A DNA stretch of 43,960 nucleotides from Lachnospiraceae bacterium (lineage in GTDB: Bacteria > Bacillota > Clostridia > Lachnospirales > Lachnospiraceae), in the NCBI GenBank assembly GCA_017619635.1, contig JAFZRZ010000069.1, positions 1 through 43,960 on the forward strand, given 5' to 3'. Each line of letters starts with the position of its first letter. The first letter of the stretch is position 1. Under the pieces are notes generated by a model. It was not told the DNA's origin. It was given only the letters and a program-made list of their open reading frames with translations, and searched no databases. Positions 34,903-43,831 of this stretch are shown piece after piece. A program made the position numbers and the translations under genes.

Positions 34903-35058
34903 ACACCCGATTTTGTCTGATAGAGCCCGACTGAGTCAATAATCGTCGGCTGACAAATGACTTTTTTGGTAAATCGTTAAAAAATCGGTTGCGTTTAGCG
35001 CAAAATGATTATAAGATATAGTGTGTGACTTTATGTGGGGCAAAGGAGGAAAGAAGCT
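34903..35058 (+). promoter_or_regulatory. ftsQ-ftsZ interval: weak terminator and possible promoter
   Basis: AGTCA (34934-34938) can pair with TGACT (34958-34962), which runs into six T; a competing pairing uses GTCA with TGAC at 34951-34954. TTGCGT at 34989-34994 and TAAGAT at 35012-35017 are 17 bases apart and could be a separate ftsZ promoter. Both are weak calls. They would let ftsZ be expressed above the rest of the cluster. Confidence 0.35.
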
Positions 35059-36279
35059 TTGTTAGAAATTAAAACTAATAACGCAGAAGCAGGTGCAAAG
35101 ATACTGGTTATAGGTGTCGGCGGTGCCGGTAACAATGCGGTCAATCGAATGATTGAAGAAGCTATAGGTGGAGTGGACTTTATAGGAGTTAACACAGATA
35201 AGCAGGCACTGCAGCTTTGCAAGGCTCCTAAGTTATTACAGATAGGTGAGAAACTCACAAAGGGTCTCGGAGCAGGTGCTAAGCCTGAGATCGGTGAGAG
35301 AGCAGCTGAAGAGAGTTACGATGAGCTTACGGCAGCCATACAGTCATATAACATGGTATTCGTTACATGCGGTATGGGAGGCGGTACCGGAACAGGAGCA
35401 GCCCCGATCGTTGCAAAGATCGCCAAGGATATGGGAATCCTTACCGTAGGTGTTGTTACAAAGCCCTTCAGATTTGAAGCAAAGACCCGTATGAACAATG
35501 CACTTGCGGGACTTGAAAAATTGAAAGACAGCGTTGATACGCTTATCGTCATTCCTAATGACAAGATATATGAGATAGTAGACAGAAAGACAACGATGCC
35601 CGATGCTTTGAGAAAGGCAGACCAGGTATTGCAGCAGGCAGTACAGGGTATCACAGACCTTATCAATGTTCCTTCTGTTATCAACCTTGACTTTGCAGAT
35701 ATCCAGACAGTTATGCGTGATAAGGGCGTTGCTCATATCGGTATAGGTGAAGGCAAAGGCGATGACAAGGCTATCGAAGCAGTTAAGCAGGCTGTTGAGT
35801 CACCTCTTCTTGAGACGACTATCACAGGTGCTACAGATGTCATCCTCAATGTTACAGGTGATATCTCAATGTTTGATGCTGATGATGCAGCAAACTACAT
35901 TCAGTCACTTACAGGTGCGGACATCAATGTTATCTTCGGATGCATGTATGATGCGAGCGAACCTGACACATGTAAGATCACAGTTATCGCAACAGGTATT
36001 GAGCAGAATGTTTCAGGCGCAGGCATGAGCATATTCTCAACAAGACCAGGTGCTGTACCCGGTGCAAGACCGATGCAGACTCCGGTTGGCAATCCTGGTA
36101 TGGCAAGAAGCGTTGCACCCGGAATGGGACAGCCCAGACCTGCAACGATAGGTGGCGCTACAGGAACAATTCCTACCCCCAGAACAGATTTCACACAGAA
36201 GCTGCAGCGTCCCACTGATATCAAGAGCAAGGTAGAAGAGAACCAGCTTAAGATACCGGATTTCCTTCAGAAGAAGTAA
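35059..36279 (+). CDS. ftsZ: cell division GTPase FtsZ
   Basis: 406 residues. The tubulin signature GGGTGTG follows [19 protein letters not shown] and the T7 loop region [11 protein letters not shown] are conserved. A flexible G/P-rich linker of about 70 residues ends in the conserved C-terminal peptide IPDFLQKK, which binds partners such as FtsA or SepF. It polymerises into the Z ring. Start is TTG at 35059 with AAAGGAGG nine bases upstream; the GTG at 35035 lies before the ribosome site. A strong terminator follows, and nrdR comes next. Confidence 0.98.
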   Translation: MLEIKTNNAEAGAKILVIGVGGAGNNAVNRMIEEAIGGVDFIGVNTDKQALQLCKAPKLLQIGEKLTKGLGAGAKPEIGERAAEESYDELTAAIQSYNMVFVTCGMGGGTGTGAAPIVAKIAKDMGILTVGVVTKPFRFEAKTRMNNALAGLEKLKDSVDTLIVIPNDKIYEIVDRKTTMPDALRKADQVLQQAVQGITDLINVPSVINLDFADIQTVMRDKGVAHIGIGEGKGDDKAIEAVKQAVESPLLETTITGATDVILNVTGDISMFDADDAANYIQSLTGADINVIFGCMYDASEPDTCKITVIATGIEQNVSGAGMSIFSTRPGAVPGARPMQTPVGNPGMARSVAPGMGQPRPATIGGATGTIPTPRTDFTQKLQRPTDIKSKVEENQLKIPDFLQKK

Positions 36280-36289
36280 GAAAAGACTT

Positions 36290-36321
36290 AAAGCTTCCCG
36301 ATCAATTCGGGGAGCTTTTTT
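36290..36321 (+). terminator. intrinsic terminator after ftsZ
   Basis: AAGCTTCCCGA pairs with TCGGGGAGCTT with one mismatch around a five-base loop, and a run of six T closes it. Confidence 0.85.
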
Positions 36322-36437
36322 GATGCTCTGATAAACAAGTTACATAATCCATAGATTTTTGGTCTGAAAATGATACCATATGATGGTGCAAATGTTGAAA
36401 AATAAAGTTTTTTTTACAAAATCTTGTGTAAATAGGG

Positions 36438-36466
36438 TTGACATAAAGATTATGGTTATTTATAAT
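36438..36466 (+). promoter_or_regulatory. consensus promoter of nrdR
   Basis: TTGACA (36438-36443), 17 bases, TATAAT (36461-36466): a perfect sigma-A consensus, 60 bases before the start. No NrdR box is seen close to it. Confidence 0.85.
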
Positions 36467-36526
36467 TATGTTAATTAATGTATAGAGCGTTAGTTTTCAA
36501 TCTTTTTTCTTATGCGGAGGTATACT

Positions 36527-36982
36527 ATGAAGTGCCCGTTTTGTGGTCATGAAAACACCAGAGTTATTGATTCCAGACCGGCAGAGGACAATAACTCAAT
36601 CAGAAGGCGCCGTGTGTGTGACGAGTGCGGAAAGAGGTTCACAACATACGAAAAGGTAGAGACCATTCCGTTGATTATCATCAAAAAGGATAACAACAGA
36701 GAGGCTTATGACAGATCGAAGATCGAGGCAGGCGTTCTTCGTGCTTGTCACAAGAGACCTATCAGTGCGGCTCAGATCAATCATCTCATCGACGAGGTGG
36801 AGACGGAGATCTTCAACATGGAGGAGAAAGAGATACCCAGCCAGGTTATCGGAGAGCTTGTAATGAACAAGCTTAAAGACCTCGAAGCAGTTGCTTATGT
36901 AAGATTTGCATCTGTTTACAGGGAGTTTAAGGATATCAATACCTTCATGGACGAGCTCAAAAGCGTCATGACTTCTAAGTAA
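36527..36982 (+). CDS. nrdR: ribonucleotide reductase repressor NrdR
   Basis: 151 residues. A zinc ribbon (CPFCG, then CDECG) with the basic DNA-binding stretch IRRRRVCDECGKRFTTYEKVE is followed by an ATP-cone domain (VIKKDNNREAYDRSKIEAGVLRACHKRP-like region). It represses ribonucleotide reductase genes when dATP is high. No nrd genes are in the window. The start is ATG 36527 with GGAGG six bases upstream. In many spore-forming clostridia spoIIGA, sigE and sigG lie between ftsZ and nrdR; here nothing intervenes. Confidence 0.97.
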   Translation: MKCPFCGHENTRVIDSRPAEDNNSIRRRRVCDECGKRFTTYEKVETIPLIIIKKDNNREAYDRSKIEAGVLRACHKRPISAAQINHLIDEVETEIFNMEEKEIPSQVIGELVMNKLKDLEAVAYVRFASVYREFKDINTFMDELKSVMTSK

Positions 36983-37000
36983 TACCGAGAATCCAATCCG

Positions 37001-37027
37001 AAAGAGGCATCGAAAGATGCTTCTTTT
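37001..37027 (+). terminator. intrinsic terminator after nrdR
   Basis: AAAGAGGCATC (37001-37011) pairs with GATGCTTCTTT (37016-37026), one mismatch, around the loop GAAA. The T-run is short. Confidence 0.75.
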
Positions 37028-37054
37028 ACTTTGTCTTTGTACTAATAAAAAAAC

Positions 37055-37109
37055 TTGACAAACAAGCCTGCGAGCATTGATAATATGCCTTGGAAAGAAT
37101 AGTCTTTCC
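37055..37109 (+). promoter_or_regulatory. promoter and inverted repeat of the peptide ABC operon
   Basis: TTGACA (37055-37060) and GATAAT (37079-37084) are 18 bases apart. The expected start of transcription falls on a perfect inverted repeat, GGAAAGA-ATAG-TCTTTCC (37092-37109). It may be an operator or a 5' hairpin that stabilises the message. Confidence 0.7.
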
Positions 37110-37144
37110 GTATTCATATACAGTCAAAGAAAAGGAGATTTATT

Positions 37145-38662
37145 ATGAGGAAGATTACCAAGAGATTCCTCGTGATGATGTTGTTGGTTTCCTTAATGGC
37201 TACTGCACTGAGCGCATGTTCAGGCGGTAAGGCAGGTTCGGCTGATGCCGATTCTTTGATCACTATCGGAATACCTCAGGACTTAGACGACAGTCTTGAC
37301 CCCCATATCGCAGAAGGGGCAGGAACGAGAGAGGTATTATTCAATGTATTTGAAGGTTTGGTAAAACCGAATAGCAATGGTGATCTTATCCCTGCCGTAG
37401 CCGAAAGCTACAGCATCAACGAGGACGGAACGGTTTACACGTTCACACTCAGAAAGAATGTTAAGTTCCATAACGGAGCTAAAGTTACGGTGCAGGATGT
37501 CAAAGCTTCACTTGATAAATGCGCCGGTACCGGAAGTGATGAGCCTCTGGTAGCGGCTTTTTCAGCAGTAAGCGCCATCAATACACCTGATGACAGCACG
37601 ATCGAGGTTGTTCTTAAAGAGTCGGATACCGATTTCTTACCCAACCTTACAGCAGCCATCCTTCCCGCAGATCATCTTGATGCATCTGTGGATCCCATAG
37701 GAACAGGCCCTTACAAGTATGTATCACGTTCTCCCCAGGAGAATATCGTACTTGAGAGCTTTGATGACTACTGGGGTGAGAAGGCACACATCAAAAATGT
37801 TGTGCTTAAGATCGTTCCCGACGGTGATACCATCGTTATGAACTTAGAGGGCGGAAGCATAGATCTGATGGCAAGACTTTCAACCACTCAGGCTGCTCAG
37901 CTTTCAGATAACTTCGATATCTACGAAGGAACAATGAACCTTGTTCAGGCAGTATATCTCAACAATGCGGTTGAACCTTTCAACAACACGAAAGTAAGAC
38001 AGGCTCTCTGCTATGCGGTTGATATACAGGAGATCATGGATTTCGTTTCTGACGGTAAGGGTACCGAGACAGGTTCGAGCATGTTCCCGGCATTCGGTAA
38101 GTATTATGTGAAAGAGTTAAACGATACATATAATACCGATATCGAAAAGGCAAAACAGCTTCTTTCTGAAGCAGGTTATCCTGACGGATTTGAGTTTTCG
38201 ATAACTGTTCCCAGCAACTATCAGCAGCATGTTGATACAGCTCAGGTAATAAAGGAGCAGTTAAAGAAGATAGGTGTTACTGCAAACATCAACCTGGTTG
38301 AGTGGGATACATGGCTCAATGATGTTTACATCGGACGTAACTTCGAAGCAACAGTCATTGGTGTTGACGCTTCAACACTTACAGCAAGTGCTATGCTCGG
38401 ACGTTTTGTAAGTGATTCGGGAAAGAATTTCATCAATTACAATAACGCAGAGTATGATAAGATCTATAATGAAGCATTTACCAGCACAGATGATGCTGTA
38501 AGAACAGAAAAATACAAGGAATGTGAGAAGATCCTCTCAACGGATGCGGCTAATGTCTACATTCAGGACCTTCCGAACATGGTAGCCGTTAACAAGAAGT
38601 TTGGCGGATACGAGTTCTATCCTTTGTATGTAATGGATTTTTCAAAACTTTATGTGAAATAA
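37145..38662 (+). CDS. peptide-type ABC importer, substrate-binding lipoprotein
   Basis: 505 residues. The signal ends with the lipobox LSAC (Cys25). The body is a family 5 extracellular solute-binding protein (SBP_bac_5): LDDSLDPHIAEGAGTREVLFNVFEGLV, then AESYSINEDGTVYTFTLRKNVKFHNG and VRQALCYAVD. Such proteins bind oligo- or dipeptides, sometimes nickel or sugars. It heads a full importer operon with two permeases and a double ATPase. AAAGGAGA precedes the ATG. A small hairpin follows, which may keep this component more abundant than the membrane parts. Confidence 0.93.
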   Translation: MRKITKRFLVMMLLVSLMATALSACSGGKAGSADADSLITIGIPQDLDDSLDPHIAEGAGTREVLFNVFEGLVKPNSNGDLIPAVAESYSINEDGTVYTFTLRKNVKFHNGAKVTVQDVKASLDKCAGTGSDEPLVAAFSAVSAINTPDDSTIEVVLKESDTDFLPNLTAAILPADHLDASVDPIGTGPYKYVSRSPQENIVLESFDDYWGEKAHIKNVVLKIVPDGDTIVMNLEGGSIDLMARLSTTQAAQLSDNFDIYEGTMNLVQAVYLNNAVEPFNNTKVRQALCYAVDIQEIMDFVSDGKGTETGSSMFPAFGKYYVKELNDTYNTDIEKAKQLLSEAGYPDGFEFSITVPSNYQQHVDTAQVIKEQLKKIGVTANINLVEWDTWLNDVYIGRNFEATVIGVDASTLTASAMLGRFVSDSGKNFINYNNAEYDKIYNEAFTSTDDAVRTEKYKECEKILSTDAANVYIQDLPNMVAVNKKFGGYEFYPLYVMDFSKLYVK

Positions 38663-38663
38663 G

Positions 38664-38686
38664 CCCTTTGGGATAAGGGTACTTTA
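38664..38686 (+). terminator. weak hairpin after the binding-protein gene
   Basis: CCCTT (38664-38668) pairs with AAGGG (38675-38679), with only a short T-rich tail. It may act as a partial terminator or as an end that protects the upstream message. Confidence 0.4.
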
Positions 38687-38701
38687 TATAGGAGAGACAC
38701 T

Positions 38702-39637
38702 GTGAGATACATAGTTAAGAAGATACTTAGTTGTATAATAACGTTGTTCATAGTGTCTCTTCTTGTTTTTGCGGCGTTCGCACTGATCCCCGGAGATCCT
38801 GCGCTTTCAAGGCTGGGGACGAATGCGACAGAGAGCGCGCTGACCGCTTTAAGGCATCAGATGGGTCTTGATCAGCCCATGCCTGTAAGATATATCAAAT
38901 GGCTTGCGGGTGTTTTAAGGGGGGATTTTGGCATGAGCTACAGCTACAGCATGTCGGTCACATCGATGATCGCCGATAAGCTTCCTATAACACTTACGCT
39001 CATGATCTATTCAATGGTATTAATGGTCATCATATCAGTTCCTTTGGGAGTGTATGCTTCATATAAAGAAGGTACGGTCATAGATAAGATCATACAGATC
39101 ACAAATCAGATAGTAATGGCGATACCGCCTTTCTTTTCGGGAATCCTTATAACACTTCTTTTCGGCGTGACTCTAAAGATGTTCACACCGGGAGGATTTG
39201 TGAGTCTTAACAGGGATCCCGTACGTTTCTTTGGTTTTATGTTTTTCCCAGCTCTTGCAATAGCTCTTCCAAAGAGTGCAATGGTATTAAACCTTTTGTA
39301 TTCATCTTTAAACGGTGAAAAGAAAAAGGATTATGTAAGGACCGCATACAGCAGGGGAAACAAGAGTAAAACCGTATTTTTCTCTCATATGCTCAAAAAT
39401 GCATCAATACCGACTATCACATTCTTGGGAATGGCACTGGCAGACATGATAGCCGGAAGTATTATAATCGAGCAGGTATTTGGCATACCGGGGCTTGGAA
39501 GGATACTTTTAACCTCAATTCAGAACAGGGATTATCCTGTTGTCATAGCCATAATAATGCTCATAGCCTGTGTTGTGATAATAAGCAACCTTTTGGTTGA
39601 CATAATATATAGATTGGTAGATCCCAGAGTAGAGTGA
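38702..39637 (+). CDS. peptide-type ABC importer, DppB-like permease
   Basis: 311 residues with about six transmembrane helices. The EAA-type cytoplasmic loop (YVRTAYSRGNKSKTVFFSHMLKNA) contacts the ATPase, and the start MRYIVKKILSCIITLFIVS and the segment RYIKWLAGVLRGDFGMSY are typical of DppB/OppB. Start is GTG with AGGAGA upstream. It ends four bases before the second permease gene. Confidence 0.93.
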   Translation: MRYIVKKILSCIITLFIVSLLVFAAFALIPGDPALSRLGTNATESALTALRHQMGLDQPMPVRYIKWLAGVLRGDFGMSYSYSMSVTSMIADKLPITLTLMIYSMVLMVIISVPLGVYASYKEGTVIDKIIQITNQIVMAIPPFFSGILITLLFGVTLKMFTPGGFVSLNRDPVRFFGFMFFPALAIALPKSAMVLNLLYSSLNGEKKKDYVRTAYSRGNKSKTVFFSHMLKNASIPTITFLGMALADMIAGSIIIEQVFGIPGLGRILLTSIQNRDYPVVIAIIMLIACVVIISNLLVDIIYRLVDPRVE

Positions 39638-39641
39638 TCAG

Positions 39642-40436
39642 ATGAAAAAAAATAAGAAGAAAAACTTCAACTTAATACTGGGAAGTGTACTTTTGGCGAT
39701 AACGCTGATACCTGCTTTTGTAGGTCTTTTCTGGACTCCTTATGATCCGGAAACTATGAATGGCAGCTTAAAGCTTGCAGGCGTTAGCATAAAGCATATC
39801 TACGGATGTGATAACTTCGGAAGAGATATATTCAGCCGTATCATGGCAGGAAGCGGGATAACACTTTTAGTCGCTGTGGGAACCGTGGCTTTCGGCAGCA
39901 TCATAGGTACGGTCATCGGAGCATTCACAGGGTATTTCGGAGGCATAGTGGATGAGGCTTTAATGAGGATAAATGACGTTGCCCTTGCTTTCCCGAGCCT
40001 TCTTCTTGCTCTTGTGATGGTATCTTTACTCGGTACCGGAAAGTATCAGGTGATGCTGGCACTTGGCATAGCATTTGTGCCCAGTTATGCGAGGATAGTC
40101 AGAAGCGAATATATAAGGATAAAGAACCTTGATTACGTAAAGGCCGCAAAACTGGCAGGCGCCAGTGATCTAAGGATCATGTTCGTGCATATTTTACCGA
40201 ATACAAAGACAGTGCTGTTAAGCTCTGTGATGATAGGCTTTAACAATGCGATACTTGCAGAGGCAGGCCTCAGCTTTTTGGGTATAGGTGTACAGCCGCC
40301 GGATGCAAGTTTAGGGCGAATGTTAAGTGAGGCCCAGGCGTATATGTTTTCAAATTCCGGTTATGTATTATTCGCGGGATGCACAATAGTAATGATAATC
40401 CTTGGATTTTCACTTCTCAGTAAGGAGATCAGGTGA
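39642..40436 (+). CDS. peptide-type ABC importer, DppC-like permease
   Basis: 264 residues with about six transmembrane helices. GCDNFGRDIFSRIMAGSGITL and the EAA loop YVKAAKLAGASDLRIMFVHI are characteristic of DppC/OppC. It pairs with the DppB-like protein to form the channel. It starts four bases after the previous stop and ends three bases before the ATPase gene. Ribosome site weak. Confidence 0.93.
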   Translation: MKKNKKKNFNLILGSVLLAITLIPAFVGLFWTPYDPETMNGSLKLAGVSIKHIYGCDNFGRDIFSRIMAGSGITLLVAVGTVAFGSIIGTVIGAFTGYFGGIVDEALMRINDVALAFPSLLLALVMVSLLGTGKYQVMLALGIAFVPSYARIVRSEYIRIKNLDYVKAAKLAGASDLRIMFVHILPNTKTVLLSSVMIGFNNAILAEAGLSFLGIGVQPPDASLGRMLSEAQAYMFSNSGYVLFAGCTIVMIILGFSLLSKEIR

Positions 40437-40439
40437 TAT

Positions 40440-41990
40440 ATGGGAAGATTACTGCATGTTGAAGATCTGAATATAGAATTCCACGATCATCTGATACCGG
40501 AAACAGTCGTGTTTGACTTTGATCTTGATATGGATGAAGGTGAGATAGTCGGTCTTGTGGGAGAATCGGGGTCCGGCAAATCAATGTCTGCTCTTGCTAT
40601 AGCAGGTCTATTAAGCAGACATGACATGAAAAAGCGCGGTACGATAAGGTTTGGTGAGACCGATATACTCGGCTGTCCGAGAAGTGAACTGAGAGGCCTT
40701 CAGGGTGATGAGATATGCATGATATTCCAGGAGCCTTTGACATCCCTTAATCCTGTAAAGAAGATCGGATGGCAGGTTGAGGAGTCATTAAGGATACATA
40801 CGAAGATGACACCTGAAGAGCGAAAGGAAAGAGCGCTTAAGATATTGGAGGATGTTGAGCTTGAAGACCCTGCACGTGTGTATGACTCATACCCGCATGA
40901 GCTTTCGGGAGGAATGCGTCAGCGTGTCATGATAGCGGCTGCTACCATAGGAAATCCAAGACTCCTTATCGCTGATGAACCGACAACAGCTTTGGATGTT
41001 ACCGTTCAGAGTCAGATCGTTGATCTGTTAAAGAAGATAAACAGGGAAAAGAAGACGGCTATCCTTTTTATAAGCCATGACTTAAGCCTGGTAAGCAGAC
41101 TCTGTGAGAGAGTCCTTGTCATGAAAGGCGGATACGTTGTTGAGTCGGGACCTGTTAAAGAGATATTTGAAAATCCAAAAGAGGAGTATACAAAAAAACT
41201 CATAGCTGCCATTCCAAAGATGAATGACGACATGGTACCGATAAAAGCCAATGATAAGATGATCGAGGTAAAGGATGTCTGCGTCTCATTCACAAGGAAA
41301 AAAGGAAAGACAAAAGAGCGAGTTGACGTTTTAAAGAACGTGTCGATAGATGTAAAAGAAGGCGAGATCCTTGGACTTGTGGGAGAATCCGGATGCGGTA
41401 AATCCACTCTTGCAAGGACCATCATAGGTCTTCAGAAACCCGACAGCGGAACGATAACCCAGAAATATCCAAACACACAGATGATATTTCAGGATCCTTA
41501 CGGTTCACTGAATCCTGCAAAGACAGTAGGTTTCATAATGGAAGAGCCTTTGAGGAATCTGACTGATATGAGCAGTGAGGACAGGAGAAAACTCGCTGAA
41601 GAGATGATAGTTAATGTCGGACTTACGAGTGAGTACCTGGACAGACTTCCTTCAGAGCTTTCGGGCGGACAAAGACAGAGAGTATGCATCGCTGCAGCAC
41701 TCATGTTAAAGCCCAAGCTCATAATAGCAGATGAACCGGTATCGGCACTTGATGTCACCATACAGGCAGAGGTGTTAAAACTGATGAGAGAGCTCCATGA
41801 CAGGATGGGAATAAGCTTTTTGTTCATCAGCCATGACCTGAGAGTCGTGCATCAGATGTGCGACAGGGTGATGGTCATGAGATCGGGAGTCATCGTCGAG
41901 GAAGGCGAGAGGGATGAGATATATGCGCATCCCAAACATGAATACACAAAGGAACTGTTAAAGAGTGCCGGGATAAGCTTTGAGGAGTAG
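40440..41990 (+). CDS. peptide-type ABC importer, fused DppD-DppF ATPases
   Basis: 516 residues holding two complete ATPase domains in one chain. First: Walker A GESGSGKS, signature LSGGMRQR, Walker B LLIADEPTTALD. Second: Walker A GESGCGKS, signature LSGGQRQR, Walker B LIIADEPVSALD. The domains join near residue 275. In most importers of this family these are two proteins; fused forms exist and here the C-terminal oligopeptide tail of each half is short. It drives the two permeases encoded upstream. No terminator is seen before the next gene's leader. Confidence 0.94.
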   Translation: MGRLLHVEDLNIEFHDHLIPETVVFDFDLDMDEGEIVGLVGESGSGKSMSALAIAGLLSRHDMKKRGTIRFGETDILGCPRSELRGLQGDEICMIFQEPLTSLNPVKKIGWQVEESLRIHTKMTPEERKERALKILEDVELEDPARVYDSYPHELSGGMRQRVMIAAATIGNPRLLIADEPTTALDVTVQSQIVDLLKKINREKKTAILFISHDLSLVSRLCERVLVMKGGYVVESGPVKEIFENPKEEYTKKLIAAIPKMNDDMVPIKANDKMIEVKDVCVSFTRKKGKTKERVDVLKNVSIDVKEGEILGLVGESGCGKSTLARTIIGLQKPDSGTITQKYPNTQMIFQDPYGSLNPAKTVGFIMEEPLRNLTDMSSEDRRKLAEEMIVNVGLTSEYLDRLPSELSGGQRQRVCIAAALMLKPKLIIADEPVSALDVTIQAEVLKLMRELHDRMGISFLFISHDLRVVHQMCDRVMVMRSGVIVEEGERDEIYAHPKHEYTKELLKSAGISFEE

Positions 41991-42147
41991 CATTATTTTG
42001 ATATTTATGCGAAACTTTTGCGAATTTTATACTTTCACTTTATTTTTTCGGATTTTTTGTTATATATTGTTAAGGTAATTATGTAAATGTACCGATATAG
42101 TTATTAGACAAAGTCTGAGAATATTGTGGAAAGGAGGCAAGTGTCTC

Positions 42148-42519
42148 ATGGCAATGAATATCAATGACAGTTTCAGATACATGCAGGACTATCGTGTAAG
42201 CGAGATCCCTGTTAAAGAGATACCCAAAAGCCCCGCTCCGCAGGAATTACAGGAAGATAAACAGCAGAAGCCTTCGGTCATTATCGAGCCCATTGAGGAC
42301 AAGAGACCGTTAAAGGTTGACCTGAATGAAGTATCCATGTCTTTCAACAGGCAGGAGGATTACGGATACATTGGAAAGGACAAGGATATATCACTTCTTG
42401 ATATGGAAAAAGCCATCTCTATGATGAAACAGGATTCCATACTTCAGGATTACCAGTATTTTGTGGGAAGCAGCAAAGATATATTCAGTTCCGAGGACGG
42501 TCGTGTAATAGCAAAATAG
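42148..42519 (+). CDS. small conserved-looking protein of unknown function
   Basis: 123 residues, soluble and acidic, without motifs that I can name. A P/E/K-rich middle (about 25-55) separates a start with INDSFRYMQDYRVSEIP from a C-terminal half with VDLNEVSMSFNRQEDYGYIGKDKDISLLDMEKAISMMKQDSILQDYQYFVG. The phrase SMSFNRQEDYGYIG suggests a folded core. The ATG at 42148 has AAGGAGG ten bases upstream. A terminator follows, so it is probably monocistronic. A 157-base AT-rich leader precedes it, with no clear promoter boxes. Confidence 0.75.
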   Translation: MAMNINDSFRYMQDYRVSEIPVKEIPKSPAPQELQEDKQQKPSVIIEPIEDKRPLKVDLNEVSMSFNRQEDYGYIGKDKDISLLDMEKAISMMKQDSILQDYQYFVGSSKDIFSSEDGRVIAK

Positions 42520-42554
42520 TTTATCTTAAAAATTTGGATGATCTGTGTTAATAT

Positions 42555-42581
42555 AGGTTGAGCCTTTGGGTTCAACCTTTT
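42555..42581 (+). terminator. intrinsic terminator
   Basis: AGGTTGA (42555-42561) pairs with TCAACCT (42572-42578) and is followed by a T-rich tail. It separates the small unknown gene from the YqeG-type gene. Confidence 0.75.
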
Positions 42582-42600
42582 ATATTGTCAGGAAATGATT

Positions 42601-43134
42601 ATGTTTATTGAGAGATTTTATCCCACAAAGTATTATGCTTCTTCATATGAAATAGACTATGAGAGTTTATATGCAGACGGGATCCGTGGGCTTATCTACG
42701 ATCTGGACAATACTCTTGTGCCTCACGATGCACCGGCTGATGAGAGAGCACTTGGGCTTTTGAACTCTCTTAAGGAAATGGGATTTGAGATTTTCTTTTT
42801 ATCAAATAACAAGGAAGCCAGGGTCAAGATGTTCAATGAAAAGATAGGTGCTAAATATATCTTTAAGGCATCTAAACCAAGTGCGAAAGGATATTTAAAG
42901 GCAGCAAAAATGATGGGACTTAAGCCCAAACAGGTGGCAGTGATCGGCGATCAGCTGTTTACGGATATATGGGGCGCGAACAAAGCAGGCATGTGTTCTT
43001 GTTTGGTCGTTCCGATAGACAGATCGACCGATAAACCGCAGATCGTGCTTAAGAGATATTTGGAGAATCCCATATTAAAAAAGTATCTTAAAACGCATGA
43101 GATGGCAAAAAAGATCCAAAATAACGAAAAATAA
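42601..43134 (+). CDS. yqeG: YqeG-family HAD IIIA phosphatase
   Basis: 177 residues. HAD motifs: YDLDNTLVPHD (nucleophile and second aspartate), FFLSNN (motif II), the lysine of KASKPSAKG, and GDQLFTDIWGAN (motif IV). YqeG proteins are conserved in Firmicutes, often near aroE, yqeH or efp, and are likely phosphatases of small phosphorylated metabolites. I choose ATG 42601 because AGGA lies seven bases upstream and the product begins MFIERFYP, as in homologues; ATG 42595 is two codons earlier. EF-P follows. Confidence 0.92.
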   Translation: MFIERFYPTKYYASSYEIDYESLYADGIRGLIYDLDNTLVPHDAPADERALGLLNSLKEMGFEIFFLSNNKEARVKMFNEKIGAKYIFKASKPSAKGYLKAAKMMGLKPKQVAVIGDQLFTDIWGANKAGMCSCLVVPIDRSTDKPQIVLKRYLENPILKKYLKTHEMAKKIQNNEK

Positions 43135-43140
43135 AAAAAC

Positions 43141-43170
43141 TTCTTGCGTTAAAAAGGCCTTTAGTATAAT
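43141..43170 (+). promoter_or_regulatory. promoter of efp
   Basis: A perfect -10 TATAAT lies at 43165-43170, 44 bases before the start. The -35 is weak: TTGCGT with a 15-base spacer or TTCTTG with 18. Confidence 0.5.
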
Positions 43171-43214
43171 ATATTATAGGATTTAAATGTATAGTATTAT
43201 TAGGAGGAAAAATT

Positions 43215-43772
43215 ATGATTTCTGCAGGTGACTTCAGAAACGGTGTTACTATTGAGTATGAAGGCAATGTATACCAGATTATAGAATTTCAGCATGTAAA
43301 GCCCGGTAAAGGTGCGGCTTTCGTAAGAACAAAGCTTAAGAACATCATCTCAGGCGGTGTTGTTGAGAAGACATTCCGTCCCACTGAGAAATGTCCTACA
43401 GCCCGTATCGACAGAAAGGATATGCAGTATCTTTACAGTGACGGAGATCTTTACTACTTTATGGATACAGAGAACTTTGAGCAGCTCGCTATCAACCAGG
43501 ACAGCGTAGGCGATGCATTAAAGTTTGTAAAAGAGAACGATATGTGCAAGGTTTGCTCATACAACGGAAACGTATTTTCTGTAGAGCCTCCTATGTTCGT
43601 TGAGCTTGTTGTTACAGATACAGAGCCCGGCTTCAAGGGTGATACAGCTACAGGTGCTACAAAGCCCGCTGTTGTTGAGACAGGTGCTACAGTATCAGTT
43701 CCGCTGTTTGTTAACCAGGACGATGTTATCAAGATCGATACACGTACAGGCGAATACCTCAGCAGAGTATAA
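43215..43772 (+). CDS. efp: translation elongation factor P
   Basis: 185 residues, normal length, with the three OB-like domains. The tip loop [14 protein letters not shown] carries K32, the residue that is modified in some bacteria; the end ([16 protein letters not shown]) is diagnostic. EF-P relieves ribosome stalling at consecutive prolines. No modifying enzyme genes are in the window. AGGAGGA precedes the ATG, and a strong terminator follows. Confidence 0.98.
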   Translation: MISAGDFRNGVTIEYEGNVYQIIEFQHVKPGKGAAFVRTKLKNIISGGVVEKTFRPTEKCPTARIDRKDMQYLYSDGDLYYFMDTENFEQLAINQDSVGDALKFVKENDMCKVCSYNGNVFSVEPPMFVELVVTDTEPGFKGDTATGATKPAVVETGATVSVPLFVNQDDVIKIDTRTGEYLSRV

Positions 43773-43794
43773 TAAGCATATAAATAAGCATTAT

Positions 43795-43825
43795 AAAAGA
43801 CAACAGATCATCTGTTGTCTTTTTT
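43795..43825 (+). terminator. intrinsic terminator after efp
   Basis: AAAAGACAACAGA pairs with TCTGTTGTCTTTT around a three-base loop and runs into T residues. Confidence 0.9.
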
Positions 43826-43831
43826 GTATGG

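Noticed and set aside
37145..41990. Nickel importer serving the hydrogenases
   Set aside because: The hydrogenases are of the [FeFe] type and need no nickel, and nothing in the binding protein points to a metal.
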